64,000 nucleotides of DNA, from positions 31,326-95,325 of the forward strand of contig JAABTS010000001.1 of assembly GCA_011389735.1 (NCBI GenBank), given 5' to 3'. Within the stretch, counting starts at the first letter, position 1; the number at the start of each line of letters is the position of its first letter. The position numbers were made by a program, and so were the translations under genes. Below, piece by piece: positions 1 to 11,441 of this stretch. The notes below the pieces were generated by a model. It ran no database searches. It worked only from the letters and a program-made list of their open reading frames with translations, and was not told the origin of the DNA. Origin of the DNA: Desulfobacteraceae bacterium (lineage in GTDB: Bacteria > Desulfobacterota > Desulfobacteria > Desulfobacterales > JAABTS01).

Positions 1-61
1 AGATCAAGGGCGCAGCTTGTCAACGGGGGATAAATAGAAACGTCCGGATGATCAAAGAAAA

Positions 62-868
62 TCAGGGGGTTCCACCCAGACGCAGGATTTCTTTTTCAGC
101 CAGTTCGGCGAAAGCGCTGTCCGGTGAGCTGATCATTACTCGTTTAAACAGTTCTATCGCCTTTTGATGATCCCCGTTTTCTTTATACGCCAACCCGGTT
201 TCATAGAGCAGATTGGAAAGTTGAGGCGCCAGCGCAACGGCTTTTTCAAACGCTTTAACAGCTTCATCCAGTTTCCCGAGCGCTTTGCAGGTTTTTCCCA
301 AACCATACAATGCATTGACGAATTTAGGCTCTATATCGAGCGCTTCCTTATAGTATTTTAAGGAAAGCTCATAATCCCCTTTGTGATAATAAGCGTATCC
401 CATATTGGAAAGCGGAAAATGGGGCGTTGCATATAGAATATCGTTTGTCACCACCTCAAACCATTCAATGGCTTTATCCCATTCTTTTTTGGCCAGGTAA
501 GCCGTACCCAGGTTGTTCAATGCGGGAGCGTATTCCGGGTTTAATTTAATGGCTTTCTTGAAATGCGTGATCGCCAGATCGATTTTGCCTTTTCCCATGT
601 AGGCGAGGCCGAAATCGTTGTGAAGAAACGGATCATCGCCTCCCATTGCTTCGACTTTCAGGAACTCTTTCAGTGCAAGAGAGTAATCTCCTTCAGCTAA
701 ATAGGCTTCACCGAGATTCTTGGACGCCTCGATTTGTTTTCGTTTGTCTTTGTTTTTAACGCCTGTAGCGCACGAAAAAATGAATAAAAGACAGATACTT
801 AAAAGCAGCGTCTTGATACAACGTTCTGATTTCAATTTGAACATGTTATTCCTCGCAAGCCGTTTCAT
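62..868 (-). CDS. TPR-repeat lipoprotein (PilF/NlpI-like)
   Basis: ORF with lipobox-like LLFIFSCATG and repeated TPR units (NPEYAPALNNLGTAYLAKKEWDKAIEWF, EPKFVNALYGLGKTCKALGKLDEAVKAFEKA). Confidence 0.8.
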   Translation of the reverse strand: MKRLARNNMFKLKSERCIKTLLLSICLLFIFSCATGVKNKDKRKQIEASKNLGEAYLAEGDYSLALKEFLKVEAMGGDDPFLHNDFGLAYMGKGKIDLAITHFKKAIKLNPEYAPALNNLGTAYLAKKEWDKAIEWFEVVTNDILYATPHFPLSNMGYAYYHKGDYELSLKYYKEALDIEPKFVNALYGLGKTCKALGKLDEAVKAFEKAVALAPQLSNLLYETGLAYKENGDHQKAIELFKRVMISSPDSAFAELAEKEILRLGGTP

Positions 869-885
869 TCTGAATTCAAATCCCG

Positions 886-1767
886 TTAAGCGGATTTCAG
901 CGCCTGGATTATTTTTAGCGTGGCTTTTGTGTTTTCAACGTTATGAACCCTTACAATATCCGCTCCGTTTAAAAGGGCGGCGGCGACTACCGCCTGAGCG
1001 CCGATTTCGACGGTCTGAGAAAGAGGATCGGGCTCTTGATCATCCGTTTTTAAAATCGATCGGATAAAAAATTTTCTGGATGCGCCGACCAGCACAGGAC
1101 GTCCAATATCGGTTAACGCCTTTAGATGCTTTATCAATAGAAGGTTATGTTCCACCGTTTTTCCAAAGCCGATTCCGGGGTCGATGATCAGGTTTGCTTT
1201 TTTTATTCCGGCCGCCGCCGCTTTTTCAACAGCATCCAGTAGAAATGCTTTCACTTCTGAAACCACGTCCCGGTATTGCGGATTTTTTTGCATGGATTTG
1301 GGATTTCCGAGCATATGCATCAAGATTACCGGAACGTTGTAGGCCACAGCTATCTCTGCCATGCGTGGGTCAAAACGTAATGCACTGACATCATTAATAA
1401 TGGCAGCACCTGCGGCCAAAGCCCGGTCAGCAATTTCGGACTTGGTGGTGTCGATGGAAATGGGGATCGAAACTGATTTGACAAGTTTTTCGATAACCGG
1501 AAGGACTCGTCTCGATTCCTCTTCAAGGGAAATTTGGTCGGAAAACGGCTTCGTGGATTCGCCTCCGATATCGATAATATCAGCTCCCTCGGCCTCCATC
1601 CGTTTTCCGTGATCAACCGCTTTTTCGGTATCAAAAAAGAGCCCGCCGTCGGAAAAAGAATCCGGAGTGACGTTTAGAACGCCCATAATCAATGGGCGCC
1701 TGACATCTCCGTTGCGTGAGCGTATTTGATCGATGATGGTCATTGAAGAAGCGCTATTTTTCGTCAT
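886..1767 (-). CDS. folP: Dihydropteroate synthase
   Basis: IMGVLNVTPDSFSDGG, DIGGESTKPF, IIDPGIGFGKTVEHN, VLVGASRK motifs. Confidence 0.96.
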   Translation of the reverse strand: MTKNSASSMTIIDQIRSRNGDVRRPLIMGVLNVTPDSFSDGGLFFDTEKAVDHGKRMEAEGADIIDIGGESTKPFSDQISLEEESRRVLPVIEKLVKSVSIPISIDTTKSEIADRALAAGAAIINDVSALRFDPRMAEIAVAYNVPVILMHMLGNPKSMQKNPQYRDVVSEVKAFLLDAVEKAAAAGIKKANLIIDPGIGFGKTVEHNLLLIKHLKALTDIGRPVLVGASRKFFIRSILKTDDQEPDPLSQTVEIGAQAVVAAALLNGADIVRVHNVENTKATLKIIQALKSA

Positions 1768-3790
1768 CCCGGGATTTTTCTGAAGAACCTTCCTTATCCG
1801 CCGCCGACTCGTCTTCAGTTGACTCGTCTTTCGCCGACTCTTCTTCAGTTGATTCGTCTTTCGCCGACTCGTCCTCGGTTGACTCGTCTTTAGTCGTTTC
1901 GGTCTGTTCGGGAACGGGCGCAGCCGCAGTCTCCTGAACCGTTTCTTTCGTTTCCGATTTTTCCGGAATGAGTTGGGGTTTTTGAAAGGGCAATTCTATT
2001 CCCGGTCGCATGGTGCAAATCAGCTCGTCCAATTCCGCGCCCATAATCGTTTCTTTTTCGAGAAGCATTTCGGCGAGCTTGTGTAAAATGTCCAGGTTGT
2101 CTTCGAGAACGGTTTTGGCTCTATTATAGGATTTTGTAATAATGCCGCTGATTTCTTTGTCAATCCGATTGGCTGTTTCTTCGGAATATTCCCTTGGTTG
2201 AGCCAATTCGCGGCCGATAAAAATTTGTTCATCGTCCCGAGCGTAGGATAGAGGAGCCAGATCTTCGCTCATGCCCCATGAACGCACCATTCTTTGGGCG
2301 ATGATAGTGGCGTTTTTAATATCTTGAGCCGCGCCTGTGGTTATTCTGCCGAAAACCATTTCTTCAGCCACGCGACCTCCGAAATCGATGGAAATTTTGC
2401 TTTCAAGCTGATCTTTGAACATATGGTCGTGTTCTTCGGGCAACAACCATGTGACGCCCAACGCTCTGCCGCGTGGTATGATCGTGATTTTGTTGACCGG
2501 ATCGGTGTTTGGGAGGAATCTGGCGACCATTGCGTGGCCTGCTTCATGATAGGCCGTTACTTTTCGGTCTTCTTCCTTGAGGACTTTCGATTTTCGTTCA
2601 AGCCCCATAAACAGCTTATCCTTGGCTTCGTCAAAATCGGACATGGCGACCGTGTCCCTGTTGTTTTTCGCAGCCAACAGCGCCGCTTCATTCACCAGGT
2701 TTTCCAGATCGGCGCCGGAAAAGCCGGGAGTTCCTTTGGCTAGCACCAGAGCCTCCACATCTTCGGACAGCGGCGATTTTTTCATATGAACTTTCAATAT
2801 TTGTTCCCTGCCCCTCAAATCCGGTAGGGATACTACAACCTGGCGGTCGAAACGTCCGGGGCGCATCAGAGCCGGATCCAGCACATCCGGCCGGTTGGTG
2901 GCTGAAATAAGGATAACGCCCTCGTTGGATTCAAACCCGTCCATTTCCACGAGAAGCTGGTTCAAAGTTTGTTCCCGCTCGTCATGGCCTCCGCCCAATC
3001 CGGCGCCGCGATGCCTGCCTACCGCGTCGATTTCATCAACGAATATAATACAGGGGGCGTGTTTTTTGCCCTGCACGAACAAATCTCTTACGCGTGAGGC
3101 GCCGACCCCTACAAACATTTCGACAAAATCCGAACCGCTGATACTAAAAAACGGAACCCCCGCTTCTCCGGCGATCGCTCTGCCCATCAGGGTTTTGCCG
3201 GTTCCTGGAGGCCCCATGAGCAACACCCCTTTGGGAATTCTACCCCCCAGACGCGTGAATTTTTTCGGATCTTTCAAAAACTCGACAATTTCTCCGAGTT
3301 CTTCCTTGGCTTCGTCGATTCCCGCCACGTCTTCGAATGTCACTTTGTGGGACTGGTCGGAAAGCAGCCGCGCCCGGCTTTTACCGAAAGAAAGCGCTTT
3401 ACCCCCTCCGGATTGCATCTGACGCATAAAGAAAATCCAGAGTCCTATCAATATGATAATCGGAAACCAGTTTACAAGGATTGTAACGATCCAGGGTTGT
3501 TCCGGGGGCGGCTTGGTGGTAACGGAAACATTATGCTCCAGAAGCTTTTCAAGAACAGGATCGATTTCAGGCGCATAGATTTTAAAATGGCTGTTCTTTA
3601 TATCGGTAACCAGCAGCTCCTTACCCTGGATCGTGACGTGGGATATCCGATCGTCGTCGATCATGGACAGAAACTCGGTGTAACCGACCGTCCTGTCTGT
3701 CGGCGCGTGCTGGTTGAAAAGGTTATACAGCATGAACATCATCAATGCGATGACAAACCATAATGCAAGATTTTTATAAACCGGATTCAA
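1754..3790 (-). CDS. ftsH: ATP-dependent zinc metalloprotease FtsH
   Basis: [46 protein letters not shown], Zn motif HEAGHA, N-terminal TM segments, acidic repetitive C-terminus. Confidence 0.97.
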   Translation of the reverse strand: MNPVYKNLALWFVIALMMFMLYNLFNQHAPTDRTVGYTEFLSMIDDDRISHVTIQGKELLVTDIKNSHFKIYAPEIDPVLEKLLEHNVSVTTKPPPEQPWIVTILVNWFPIIILIGLWIFFMRQMQSGGGKALSFGKSRARLLSDQSHKVTFEDVAGIDEAKEELGEIVEFLKDPKKFTRLGGRIPKGVLLMGPPGTGKTLMGRAIAGEAGVPFFSISGSDFVEMFVGVGASRVRDLFVQGKKHAPCIIFVDEIDAVGRHRGAGLGGGHDEREQTLNQLLVEMDGFESNEGVILISATNRPDVLDPALMRPGRFDRQVVVSLPDLRGREQILKVHMKKSPLSEDVEALVLAKGTPGFSGADLENLVNEAALLAAKNNRDTVAMSDFDEAKDKLFMGLERKSKVLKEEDRKVTAYHEAGHAMVARFLPNTDPVNKITIIPRGRALGVTWLLPEEHDHMFKDQLESKISIDFGGRVAEEMVFGRITTGAAQDIKNATIIAQRMVRSWGMSEDLAPLSYARDDEQIFIGRELAQPREYSEETANRIDKEISGIITKSYNRAKTVLEDNLDILHKLAEMLLEKETIMGAELDELICTMRPGIELPFQKPQLIPEKSETKETVQETAAAPVPEQTETTKDESTEDESAKDESTEEESAKDESTEDESAADKEGSSEKSRDDEK
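1808..1892 (-). repeat. Short in-frame tandem repeat (about 30 bp unit) encoding ([10 protein letters not shown])-like repeats in the FtsH tail
   Basis: Protein [38 protein letters not shown] actcgtctttcgccgactc repeated. Confidence 0.8.
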
Positions 3791-3932
3791 TAGGAAAACC
3801 TCCTTTATAAATTCGTTTTTTTATTGAGCCGAGATAATAACGGAATTCAGCTTGTAAAGCAACCAAATCGATGGAATAAATCATATGAATCAAATTGATG
3901 AAAGGGGTTTTATTCGTCAACTCACATTATAT

Positions 3933-4052
3933 AGCGGCTGAACCAAAACCTCCTCACGCTCCCAGGGGATTTGCAATCCCCGTTGGCCACGAGAGGTACA
4001 CGGGGGGTTACAAACCCGCTCAAATCCGTGGTTTGAGGCTTTTCGGTCAAGC
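3933..4052. repeat. Dispersed repeat family C, copy 1 (about 120 bp, REP/MITE-like)
   Basis: GCTGAACCAAAACCTC...CAGGGGATTTGCAATCCCCGTT...GGCTTTTCGGTCAAGC; related copy at 42249-42368; termini are imperfect inverted repeats. Confidence 0.65.
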
Positions 4053-4082
4053 ATTATCCATTGAGTTTAAAGTGTTTTTTCC

Positions 4083-4184
4083 ATAGTCGGAAATCGAATT
4101 TCATTGTGTTGCCGGCCCATGGTAAACGAATAAAATGATCCCGGGCCAGCCGATTTATGAAATAAAAATTTCCGAAAACCTATA
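4083..4184. repeat. Palindromic intergenic repeat family A
   Basis: ATAGTCGGAAATCGAATTTCATTGTGTTGCCGGCCC...GGGCCAGC...GAAATAAAAATTTCCGAAAACCTATA. Confidence 0.7.
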
Positions 4185-4241
4185 ATTATAATTATTATTT
4201 CCAAAAACGAGAACACAAAAGAATGTAATCATTATTGCGAA

Positions 4242-5669
4242 TCAGGCAAGAGAAAGTTCGATCATTAGAATCCGTTTAGTGTCTTTTGTGGTTTTTACCG
4301 AATCGGCAATGCGATATCCGGCGATCCATACGATCGTATCTTCGTTTATGACCAGAGGACATTTCCGACGCCAATCAGGATTTATTTTTCGATCGCTGAA
4401 AAACCGATTCACTTTCCGTGTTCCGGCCATACCCAATGGACGAAAGCGGTCTCCCGGCTTGAAAGGTCGAATCACGAGCGGGTACTGGATTCGATCCAGG
4501 TCCAATCGAGCTGTTTTGCCGTCAGTTTTTTCGTAAACTTCAGGTTCGTTCACGGCGGATTCCCAAAACACAAGTTTCGTTCCGATTTCAGGAATGAACA
4601 ATTCCCCTTCCCCCCAAATTTCGTAATGGTAATCGTATCCCTCCGTTCTTGAAACCGTGAATTGTTCGGCGCGCCGAAGGGCGCTTTTTTCTTTTGAGAT
4701 ATGGAATTCGTTCCCTTTCGTGCTTATCCGGATACGATCCGGCAGATGAAGATGTTTCGGGCTTGAAAGCGATTTTATGAGGCGTATCGCCGAATCAATA
4801 TGGTTTTTGTGAATCCGCCGCAGGTTTCCTTTCACTTTCATCACTCCCTTGCGAATGATTCTGCGCTGCAGGGCGACGTGAAAGGATGCCATTTCTGCGC
4901 AGGAAAGAACCATCGAGCTTTTGTTTTCTCTAATAAGCGCTCGCTCACAGGCGCATTCGGTTAAATCGTTTATCCACTGTTCTTCATCCCCGGCCAAATC
5001 GGAAAAACGGTTCAATGCGACAGCGATTTTAGGGTTACAATATTTTTCGATTTGAGGAATGATTATACGCCGGACCCGGTTACGGAGGTGGGCAATGTCG
5101 GCGTTTGACGCATCCATGACGAACGAGCGTCCCTGTTGATCTAAAAAATCCATGATCATTCGGCGGGAACAGCGAATAAGCGGACGAACAATTCGCCCTC
5201 GAACGGGAGGAATTCCGGAAAGACCGGTCATTCCGGCGCCTCTGAACAAATTCATCAGCACCTGTTCCGCGTTGTCGTCACAATTGTGACCGGTGGCGAT
5301 TTTATCATACCCATAGCGATCGGACAGATCGTCTAAAAACTCATATCGGGCGATACGGCCTGCTTCTTCAAGCGAAGCTTTGATCTCCCGGGAAAATTGC
5401 GGAATATTTTTCCTTCCTTTATATAGGGGCAAATTTATCCGCCCGGCCAATAACTCTACGAAATCCTCATCACTTTGAGAATTTTCCCGAATCAAATGAT
5501 TGAAATGCGCAATCCCCAGGTTTATCCGGTATCGGATCGAAAGTTCTTTTAAAACATACGTAAGCGCTACGGAATCAGGGCCTCCTGAAACAGCTATCAG
5601 AACTGATTCCCCCATTTGAATCATGTTCAGATCCTGTATTGTTTTATTTGTTTTCGACACCAGAGACAT
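4242..5669 (-). CDS. tilS: tRNA(Ile)-lysidine synthase
   Basis: VLIAVSGGPDSVALTYVL PP-loop, ATGHNCDDNAEQVLMNLFRGAG. Confidence 0.95.
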   Translation of the reverse strand: MSLVSKTNKTIQDLNMIQMGESVLIAVSGGPDSVALTYVLKELSIRYRINLGIAHFNHLIRENSQSDEDFVELLAGRINLPLYKGRKNIPQFSREIKASLEEAGRIARYEFLDDLSDRYGYDKIATGHNCDDNAEQVLMNLFRGAGMTGLSGIPPVRGRIVRPLIRCSRRMIMDFLDQQGRSFVMDASNADIAHLRNRVRRIIIPQIEKYCNPKIAVALNRFSDLAGDEEQWINDLTECACERALIRENKSSMVLSCAEMASFHVALQRRIIRKGVMKVKGNLRRIHKNHIDSAIRLIKSLSSPKHLHLPDRIRISTKGNEFHISKEKSALRRAEQFTVSRTEGYDYHYEIWGEGELFIPEIGTKLVFWESAVNEPEVYEKTDGKTARLDLDRIQYPLVIRPFKPGDRFRPLGMAGTRKVNRFFSDRKINPDWRRKCPLVINEDTIVWIAGYRIADSVKTTKDTKRILMIELSLA

Positions 5670-5890
5670 ATCCTGAATGCCTATGTCAGAGAACCGTAAA
5701 TGTCAATATAAAGCGTATTGGATATTGATATAGCTTTCCGAAGAACAAATTTCAGGAAGGCTGTAACTTCGGCCATGGCTCCGCCGCCCGGCAATCTTCA
5801 CAGCAAAGCCGCAAAAGACGCAAAGCCGTTTGTCTTTAATCGTTGCGAATTTTGCGTCTTTGGGATGGTAATTGTATTGGCTGAAAAAGA

Positions 5891-6031
5891 GGCATCTTTC
5901 ATAAATGCTGATAAATAGTTTACACTTCCCAAATCGGGATCGAAATCGGCATCGGCATCGAATTATTACGATTTCGATCCCGATCCCGATCCCGATTTTG
6001 ATGAAACTGTAAACAAGAAATGAAGGACGCT
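5891..6031. mobile_element. MITE-like element family B, copy 1
   Basis: GGCATCTTTCAT...(CCCGAT)3...ATGAAGGACGCT bounded by 8-bp direct repeat GAAAAAGA (5883-5890 and 6032-6039). Confidence 0.85.
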
Positions 6032-6141
6032 GAAAAAGAGCTATGTTTTTCCTCATTTTGGGCCACGCACAGACGCTTTTTCCGTCCAATCCGTCGGCGT
6101 GTGAAAATCGAATTTGTGAAACCTTTCGATTCAAGCCCCGT

Positions 6142-6256
6142 CCATGAATACAATTCATAATTTTGAACAAAATAAAAACGGCGCTGGCAGGCGGTTTAAA
6201 CAGGCAAGGACGCCTGTCTACATGGATAAAACCGGCTGAATGGTATTCATTCACGG
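6142..6256. repeat. Dispersed repeat family D, copy 1
   Basis: CATGAATACAATTCATAATTTTGAACAAAA...ACAGGCAAGGACGCCTGT...GGATAAAACCGGCTGAATGGT; second copy near 50441-50557. Confidence 0.65.
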
Positions 6257-6322
6257 GTATCGCTCTTAGATTCATTTCGAGTTTCCCCTTGAAAAATATT
6301 TTTCATGCGGTATATTAGGAAT

Positions 6323-6571
6323 GGTTATGCTAGGTGGGGAGTTAGCGGTGCCTTGAACCCGAAATCCGCTGATGCGGGGCTGAATCCCCTCTAGAGGGCT
6401 AAAACCGTATATCCAATGGTTATTTTGACCGGCCGCCATGCAACAGGCGGTTATGAACCTCGTCAGGTCCGGAAGGAAGCAGCGATAAGTGACTCAGTCT
6501 GTGTCGTGGATCGTTTCCGGTCTTACCCTGACCTTGGGTTACGGACATGGTTCGAAAGAGGGTGCATAACC
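6323..6571 (+). ncRNA. ffs: Signal recognition particle RNA, bacterial large type with Alu domain
   Basis: 5' GGTTATGCTAGGTGGGGAGTTAGCGGTGCCTTGAACCCGAAATCCGCT Alu-domain motif; helix 8 signature TGAACCTCGTCAGGTCCGGAAGGAAGCAGCGATAAGTG; terminal pairing GGTTATGC/GCATAACC. Confidence 0.93.
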
Positions 6572-6956
6572 GCTTCTATAGTTTTCCAGAAATCAAATTC
6601 CACTGCGTTGTCGGCCCGGGATATATGAATATTGGATATGAAACCCGGAAAAGCGGTGTTCTGTTTTCGGCGGTGATTCTCCCGGTCGGCGGCGTCTCTT
6701 ACGCGCTTGTTTTTCTGTCCTGGCGTTATGTGCGCAGAATCGCCCGGAAGGTTGCGGTTTTTCCGGTTATGAGCGGCGCTCTGGTAAAATATGTTTGAAC
6801 ACGCCGCTTCGGAGAAATATCTACGCCGCAATAGCTTCATTGTCTGTTGCGATAATGCTATTCTTGCCTTGACATCGTTACATGCCGCATTATGTTTCAT
6901 ATCAAAAATCGCCGCTTGAAAAAGAGAAAAAAATCATAGGAGTGATGTGATTAAAA

Positions 6957-7718
6957 ATGAGTGAACAAACGGAAAAACCGATTCGGATAAATATTAAGGA
7001 CGCAAAAGAAGAAAACGCCGGGAAAGCTGATTCCGGAGTGCGTGAAAACGTTGAAGCGACGGATGAATCCATGAAAACGCAAACGCCTGAGAGTATGGGC
7101 GAACAGCAGGATTCGCCTTCGGGTGATATGGAAGTCGAAGTCGAACGTGAGAATCCGGAGGATGATCTTGAAGAAGATCCGTCGTCCGAAAAATTCGACA
7201 GCGATACGGATGCTTCCGTGGACGCCATAGAATCCGAACTTGAAGCGGCCCGAAAAGAGGCCAGGGAAAATTATGACAGGTTTTTAAGGATGTCTGCTGA
7301 TTTCGAGAATTTCAAAAAACGCACCGCTCGGGAAATGGAATCGATTAAAAAATTCGCCAATGAAAAGCTGATCACGGAATTATTGCCTATTGCGGATAAC
7401 CTGGAACGAGCCATTGAATCAGCGAATATTGTTGAAGAGGATGAATCGGAGCCGGTCAAAAAAGAAAACGGCGCGAGTATCGTCGAAGGCGTCAATATGG
7501 TGTATAAGGAGTTGCTTAAAGTCTTCGAGAAATTTGGAGTGACCGCAATCGGATCGTTGGGCGAAACGTTTGATCCGGTAATTCATGAAGCCGTCATGCA
7601 GGAACCGTCCGGCGACGTTCCCGAGAATACGGTCATAAGAGAGTTTCATAAAGGATATATGTTGAACGACAGACTGCTGAGACCCGCCATGGTTGTTGTG
7701 TCAAAGGCGGCCAAATAA
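6957..7718 (+). CDS. grpE: Nucleotide exchange factor GrpE
   Basis: YDRFLRMSADFENFKKRTAREMESIKKFANEKLITELLPIADNLERA; C-terminal FDPVIHEAVMQEPSGDVPENTVIREFHKGYMLNDRLLRPAMVVVSK. Confidence 0.96.
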   Translation: MSEQTEKPIRINIKDAKEENAGKADSGVRENVEATDESMKTQTPESMGEQQDSPSGDMEVEVERENPEDDLEEDPSSEKFDSDTDASVDAIESELEAARKEARENYDRFLRMSADFENFKKRTAREMESIKKFANEKLITELLPIADNLERAIESANIVEEDESEPVKKENGASIVEGVNMVYKELLKVFEKFGVTAIGSLGETFDPVIHEAVMQEPSGDVPENTVIREFHKGYMLNDRLLRPAMVVVSKAAK

Positions 7719-7797
7719 TGAAAGACAAAAAAAACAACTCAAAAAATACTACTGATTATGGGGAATCAAATCGCCATCATTTTAAGGAGGATATCAA

Positions 7798-9735
7798 ATG
7801 GGGAAGATAATCGGAATTGATCTCGGAACCACAAATTCTTGTGTAGCTATTATGGAGGGCCAGGAGGCCAAAGTTATTACGAATCCCGAGGGCGGACGGA
7901 CGACTCCGTCGGTCGTTGCAGTCACCGACAGCGGCGAACGGCTCGTAGGCCAGATTGCGAAACGGCAATCGATTACAAATCCTGAAAACACCATTTTCGG
8001 TGTAAAGCGTTTGATCGGCCGGAAATTTGAATCGCCGGAAGTCCAAAAGGACAAAAAAATACTGCCTTATAAAATAGAAAGAGCCTCCAACGGGGACACC
8101 CGAATCGACGTAAAAGGAAAACAGCTCAGTCCGGCGGAAATTTCTTCCTATATTCTGGCGAACATCAGAAAAACCGCTGAAGAATATTTAGGCGAAACGG
8201 TAAACGATGTAGTGCTCACCGTACCCGCCTATTTTGACGACAGCCAGCGCCAGGCCACGAAAGACGCCGGTAAAATCGCCGGTTTGAATGTCCTTCGGAT
8301 TATCAATGAGCCTACTGCGGCTTCCCTGGCCTATGGAATGGACAAACGGAAAGAGGAAAAAATTGCTGTGTTTGATCTTGGCGGCGGGACTTTTGACGTT
8401 TCGATCCTTGAAATCGGAGACGGCGTTTTCGAGGTTAAGTCTACCAACGGAGACACTCATTTAGGGGGAGAAGATTTCGATCTTAGAATCATCGATTATC
8501 TGGCGGACGAATTCAAAAAAGATCAGGGGATTGATGTCAGAAACGATAAAATGGCTCTCCAGAGGCTGAAAGAAGCGGCTGAAAAGGCGAAAATGGAATT
8601 GTCCAGTTCGATGGAGACGGATGTGAATCTACCGTTCATTACAGCCGACGCCTCCGGCCCCAAGCATTTAAACATCAAGATTTCAAGAGCCAAGCTGGAG
8701 TCTCTGGTGGCTGATCTCATCGATAAACTTGAACCGCCTTGCCGCACCGCGCTGAAAGACGCCGGATTAAGCCCGAACGAAATCAATGAAGTCATACTGG
8801 TCGGTGGAATGACTCGTATGCCGGTGGTTCAGGAGAGAGTGAAAAAAATATTCGGAAAAAATCCCCATAAGGGCGTCAACCCGGATGAAGTGGTCGCTCT
8901 TGGGGCGGCTATCCAGGGCGGAGTCCTGAAAGGCGATGTTAAAGACGTTCTACTTCTGGATGTAACTCCGCTTTCGCTTGGAATCGAAACATTAGGCGGG
9001 GTTATGACCAAGTTGATCGAGAAGAACACCACGATTCCCACCAAAAAGAGCCAGGTGTTTTCGACTGCGGCCGATAACCAGCCTGCAGTTTCAATTCATG
9101 TTTTGCAGGGCGAAAGAGAGATGGCGACGGACAATAAAACCCTCGGCCGTTTCGAACTTGTGGGTATTCCCCCGGCGCCTAGAGGCGTTCCCCAAATCGA
9201 AGTCACATTCGACATCGACGCGAACGGGATCGTCAATGTATCCGCAAAAGATCAGGCCACCGGAAAAGAACAGTCCATCCGGATAACCGCATCTAGCGGA
9301 CTTTCAAAAGATGAAATCGACCAACTGGTCAAAGACGCCGAAATGCACAGCGAAGAGGACAAAAGGAAACGGGAGCTGGTTGAAGCGAAAAACATGGCGG
9401 ATTCTTTGATCTATCAAACCGAAAAGACGATACAGGATTTGGGCGAAAAAATCGATGCATCCACGAAGAGTTCGGTGGAAGAAAAAATCAGCAGTCTCAA
9501 AAGTGTTATAGATGGGGATGATGCGGCTGCTATCAAACAGGCGTGTGAAGATTTGACCCAGGCGTCTCATAAACTGGCGGAAGCCATGTATCAGCAGGCT
9601 TCCCAATCCGGAGAAGGCGGGCCCGGCCAGGAGACAGGAGAAGGCTCCGATTCCGGTTCACAGAAAGGATCCAAATCATCCGACGAAGAAGACGTTGTTG
9701 ACGCCGACTTCGAAGAAGTGAAAGACAATAAATAA
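7798..9735 (+). CDS. dnaK: Molecular chaperone DnaK (Hsp70)
   Basis: [45 protein letters not shown]-terminal [22 protein letters not shown]. Confidence 0.99.
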   Translation: MGKIIGIDLGTTNSCVAIMEGQEAKVITNPEGGRTTPSVVAVTDSGERLVGQIAKRQSITNPENTIFGVKRLIGRKFESPEVQKDKKILPYKIERASNGDTRIDVKGKQLSPAEISSYILANIRKTAEEYLGETVNDVVLTVPAYFDDSQRQATKDAGKIAGLNVLRIINEPTAASLAYGMDKRKEEKIAVFDLGGGTFDVSILEIGDGVFEVKSTNGDTHLGGEDFDLRIIDYLADEFKKDQGIDVRNDKMALQRLKEAAEKAKMELSSSMETDVNLPFITADASGPKHLNIKISRAKLESLVADLIDKLEPPCRTALKDAGLSPNEINEVILVGGMTRMPVVQERVKKIFGKNPHKGVNPDEVVALGAAIQGGVLKGDVKDVLLLDVTPLSLGIETLGGVMTKLIEKNTTIPTKKSQVFSTAADNQPAVSIHVLQGEREMATDNKTLGRFELVGIPPAPRGVPQIEVTFDIDANGIVNVSAKDQATGKEQSIRITASSGLSKDEIDQLVKDAEMHSEEDKRKRELVEAKNMADSLIYQTEKTIQDLGEKIDASTKSSVEEKISSLKSVIDGDDAAAIKQACEDLTQASHKLAEAMYQQASQSGEGGPGQETGEGSDSGSQKGSKSSDEEDVVDADFEEVKDNK

Positions 9736-9765
9736 ATACGAGCCGACGCCTGTACGATTCCGGGC

Positions 9766-9852
9766 ATAGCTTTTCAGATAATTAATTTCACTGAATTGTC
9801 GGCCCGGGCTAATACGAGTCATATCGTATTTGCCCGGGCCCGTCGTTTGTGA
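9766..9852. repeat. Palindromic intergenic repeat family A (partial)
   Basis: ATAGCTTTTCAGATAATTAATTTCACTGAATTGTCGGCCCGGG...GCCCGGGCCCGTCGTTTGTGAC. Confidence 0.65.
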
Positions 9853-9931
9853 CAATAATCGCGGAAACGCTCCTGGTTGGCCGCACAGGTTTTTTTTGCA
9901 CCGGTAAATTCCCATTCACCGCGCAACGCAT

Positions 9932-10585
9932 ATGACGCTTATCTACGCAGTCGCCGATATTCACGGAAAACCCGAACGAATCGACCTTGTTCGACAAAAA
10001 ACAGTCGAGCATCATCCGGACGTTTTAGTACTCGCCGGCGATATAGTGTCTAGATCCAATCCTGAGGAAACAATCAGTCGCCTGGCGGACATGCCGGCGG
10101 AGATTCTTTTTATCCGGGGAAATTCGGATAAAAAGCGCAGGATCGATGACATCATGATCCATTATCCGAAGATCAAAATGTTAAATTCAGGTGAAAGACA
10201 GGTCAAAAACCTCCACTTTGTCGGTATCGGCGGGACAATCCCGATACCGTTCCGATCCATTGTTCATCTCAAGGAAAAACAATTGCTGTCGGCGTTGTCT
10301 CGTCTGATCCGGCCGAGGGAATCCATACTCATCGGACACCCTCCGCCCTATGGCGTTCTCGATGAGGTGATAGGCGGATTACACGCCGGTTCAAAAGGAT
10401 TCAGGAATGTCTTGAACCAAAAAGAGCCCCAGGTTTATATCTGTGGGCATATTCATCATCGAAGCGGAACTCGATATTTTGGAAAAACGCTGGTCGTCAA
10501 TTGCAGCATGGGAAAAGCCGGGGCCGGTTATCTCATCAGGCCGGCGGCTGACGCCGTTTCACCGCCTGAATTCGGCCCCGCATGA
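9932..10585 (+). CDS. Metallophosphoesterase (YfcE/calcineurin-like)
   Basis: VADIHGKPER, LVLAGDIVS, FIRGNSD, IGHPPPYG, YICGHIHHRSG. Confidence 0.88.
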   Translation: MTLIYAVADIHGKPERIDLVRQKTVEHHPDVLVLAGDIVSRSNPEETISRLADMPAEILFIRGNSDKKRRIDDIMIHYPKIKMLNSGERQVKNLHFVGIGGTIPIPFRSIVHLKEKQLLSALSRLIRPRESILIGHPPPYGVLDEVIGGLHAGSKGFRNVLNQKEPQVYICGHIHHRSGTRYFGKTLVVNCSMGKAGAGYLIRPAADAVSPPEFGPA

Positions 10586-10622
10586 CAACCCATGAAAAAA
10601 GAATATCAGGAAAGATAAAAAA

Positions 10623-11411
10623 ATGACCGAAGAGAACATATCATTTGGAGAGATCGAACCATTGAGAGTAGGACCGGATTATGAATTCGAGTTCTTGTGC
10701 CATAAAGGGGTGTCCTGCTTTACAAAATGCTGTCGGGGAATCAATATTGTGTTGACGCCCTACGACATTATCCGTTTGAAAAACCGTCTGGCTCTTTCAT
10801 CGGACGACTTTCTGGCCCTCTATACCGAACCTCGTTTGCTTGAGAAAACGGATTTACCGGTTATCACATTAAAATTACTGGATGATGAACTGAATTCCTG
10901 TCCTTTTGTAAAAGAAGAAGGCTGCATGGTGTACGCCGACAGGCCGACCACGTGCCGGTACTATCCATTGGGCGTCGCTTCCCTGAGTAACAAAGAAGAC
11001 GTGGACGGCGCGGAATTCTATTTTTTCGTCAAGGAATCCCACTGCTGCGGATTCGACGAGAAAAAGACATGGTCCGTTCGGGAGTGGCGAAAAGATCAGG
11101 AGGTTGATGTCTATGATCGAATTAACGCGGAATGGACCGATCTTTTTGTGTATAAACGATCATTCCCTCCGAATGTCAAATTTACCGATAAAACCAAACA
11201 AATGTTTTTTACCGCCAGCTATAACATTGATGCTTTCAGGCGGTTCGTGTTTGAAAGCAGCTTTTTAAACAGGTATGACATTGATGAAAAGTTGGTGGAA
11301 AAAATCCGGGAGGATGAAGTCGAACTTCTTCAATTCGGTGTTCGATGGCTAAAAAGCCTTTTATTTCAAGGGCATGAAAAATTCAAGCCAAAAGAGCAAC
11401 AACCCGCTTGA
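10623..11411 (+). CDS. YkgJ-family cysteine-cluster protein
   Basis: CFTKCCRG, CPFVKEEGCMVYADRPTTCRYYPLG cysteine cluster. Confidence 0.85.
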   Translation: MTEENISFGEIEPLRVGPDYEFEFLCHKGVSCFTKCCRGINIVLTPYDIIRLKNRLALSSDDFLALYTEPRLLEKTDLPVITLKLLDDELNSCPFVKEEGCMVYADRPTTCRYYPLGVASLSNKEDVDGAEFYFFVKESHCCGFDEKKTWSVREWRKDQEVDVYDRINAEWTDLFVYKRSFPPNVKFTDKTKQMFFTASYNIDAFRRFVFESSFLNRYDIDEKLVEKIREDEVELLQFGVRWLKSLLFQGHEKFKPKEQQPA

Positions 11412-11441
11412 TTCGCGGGAGTGACCGGCTGGTCCCAAAAG

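Noticed and set aside
2895-3763. Plus-strand ORFs antisense to ftsH
   Set aside because: Shadow ORFs of a confidently assigned gene.
5703-6275. 190-aa minus-strand ORF (and nested 5920-6153)
   Set aside because: Spans a family B element and a family D repeat; peptide IGIGIEIVIIRCRCRFRSRF is translation of the hexamer repeat.
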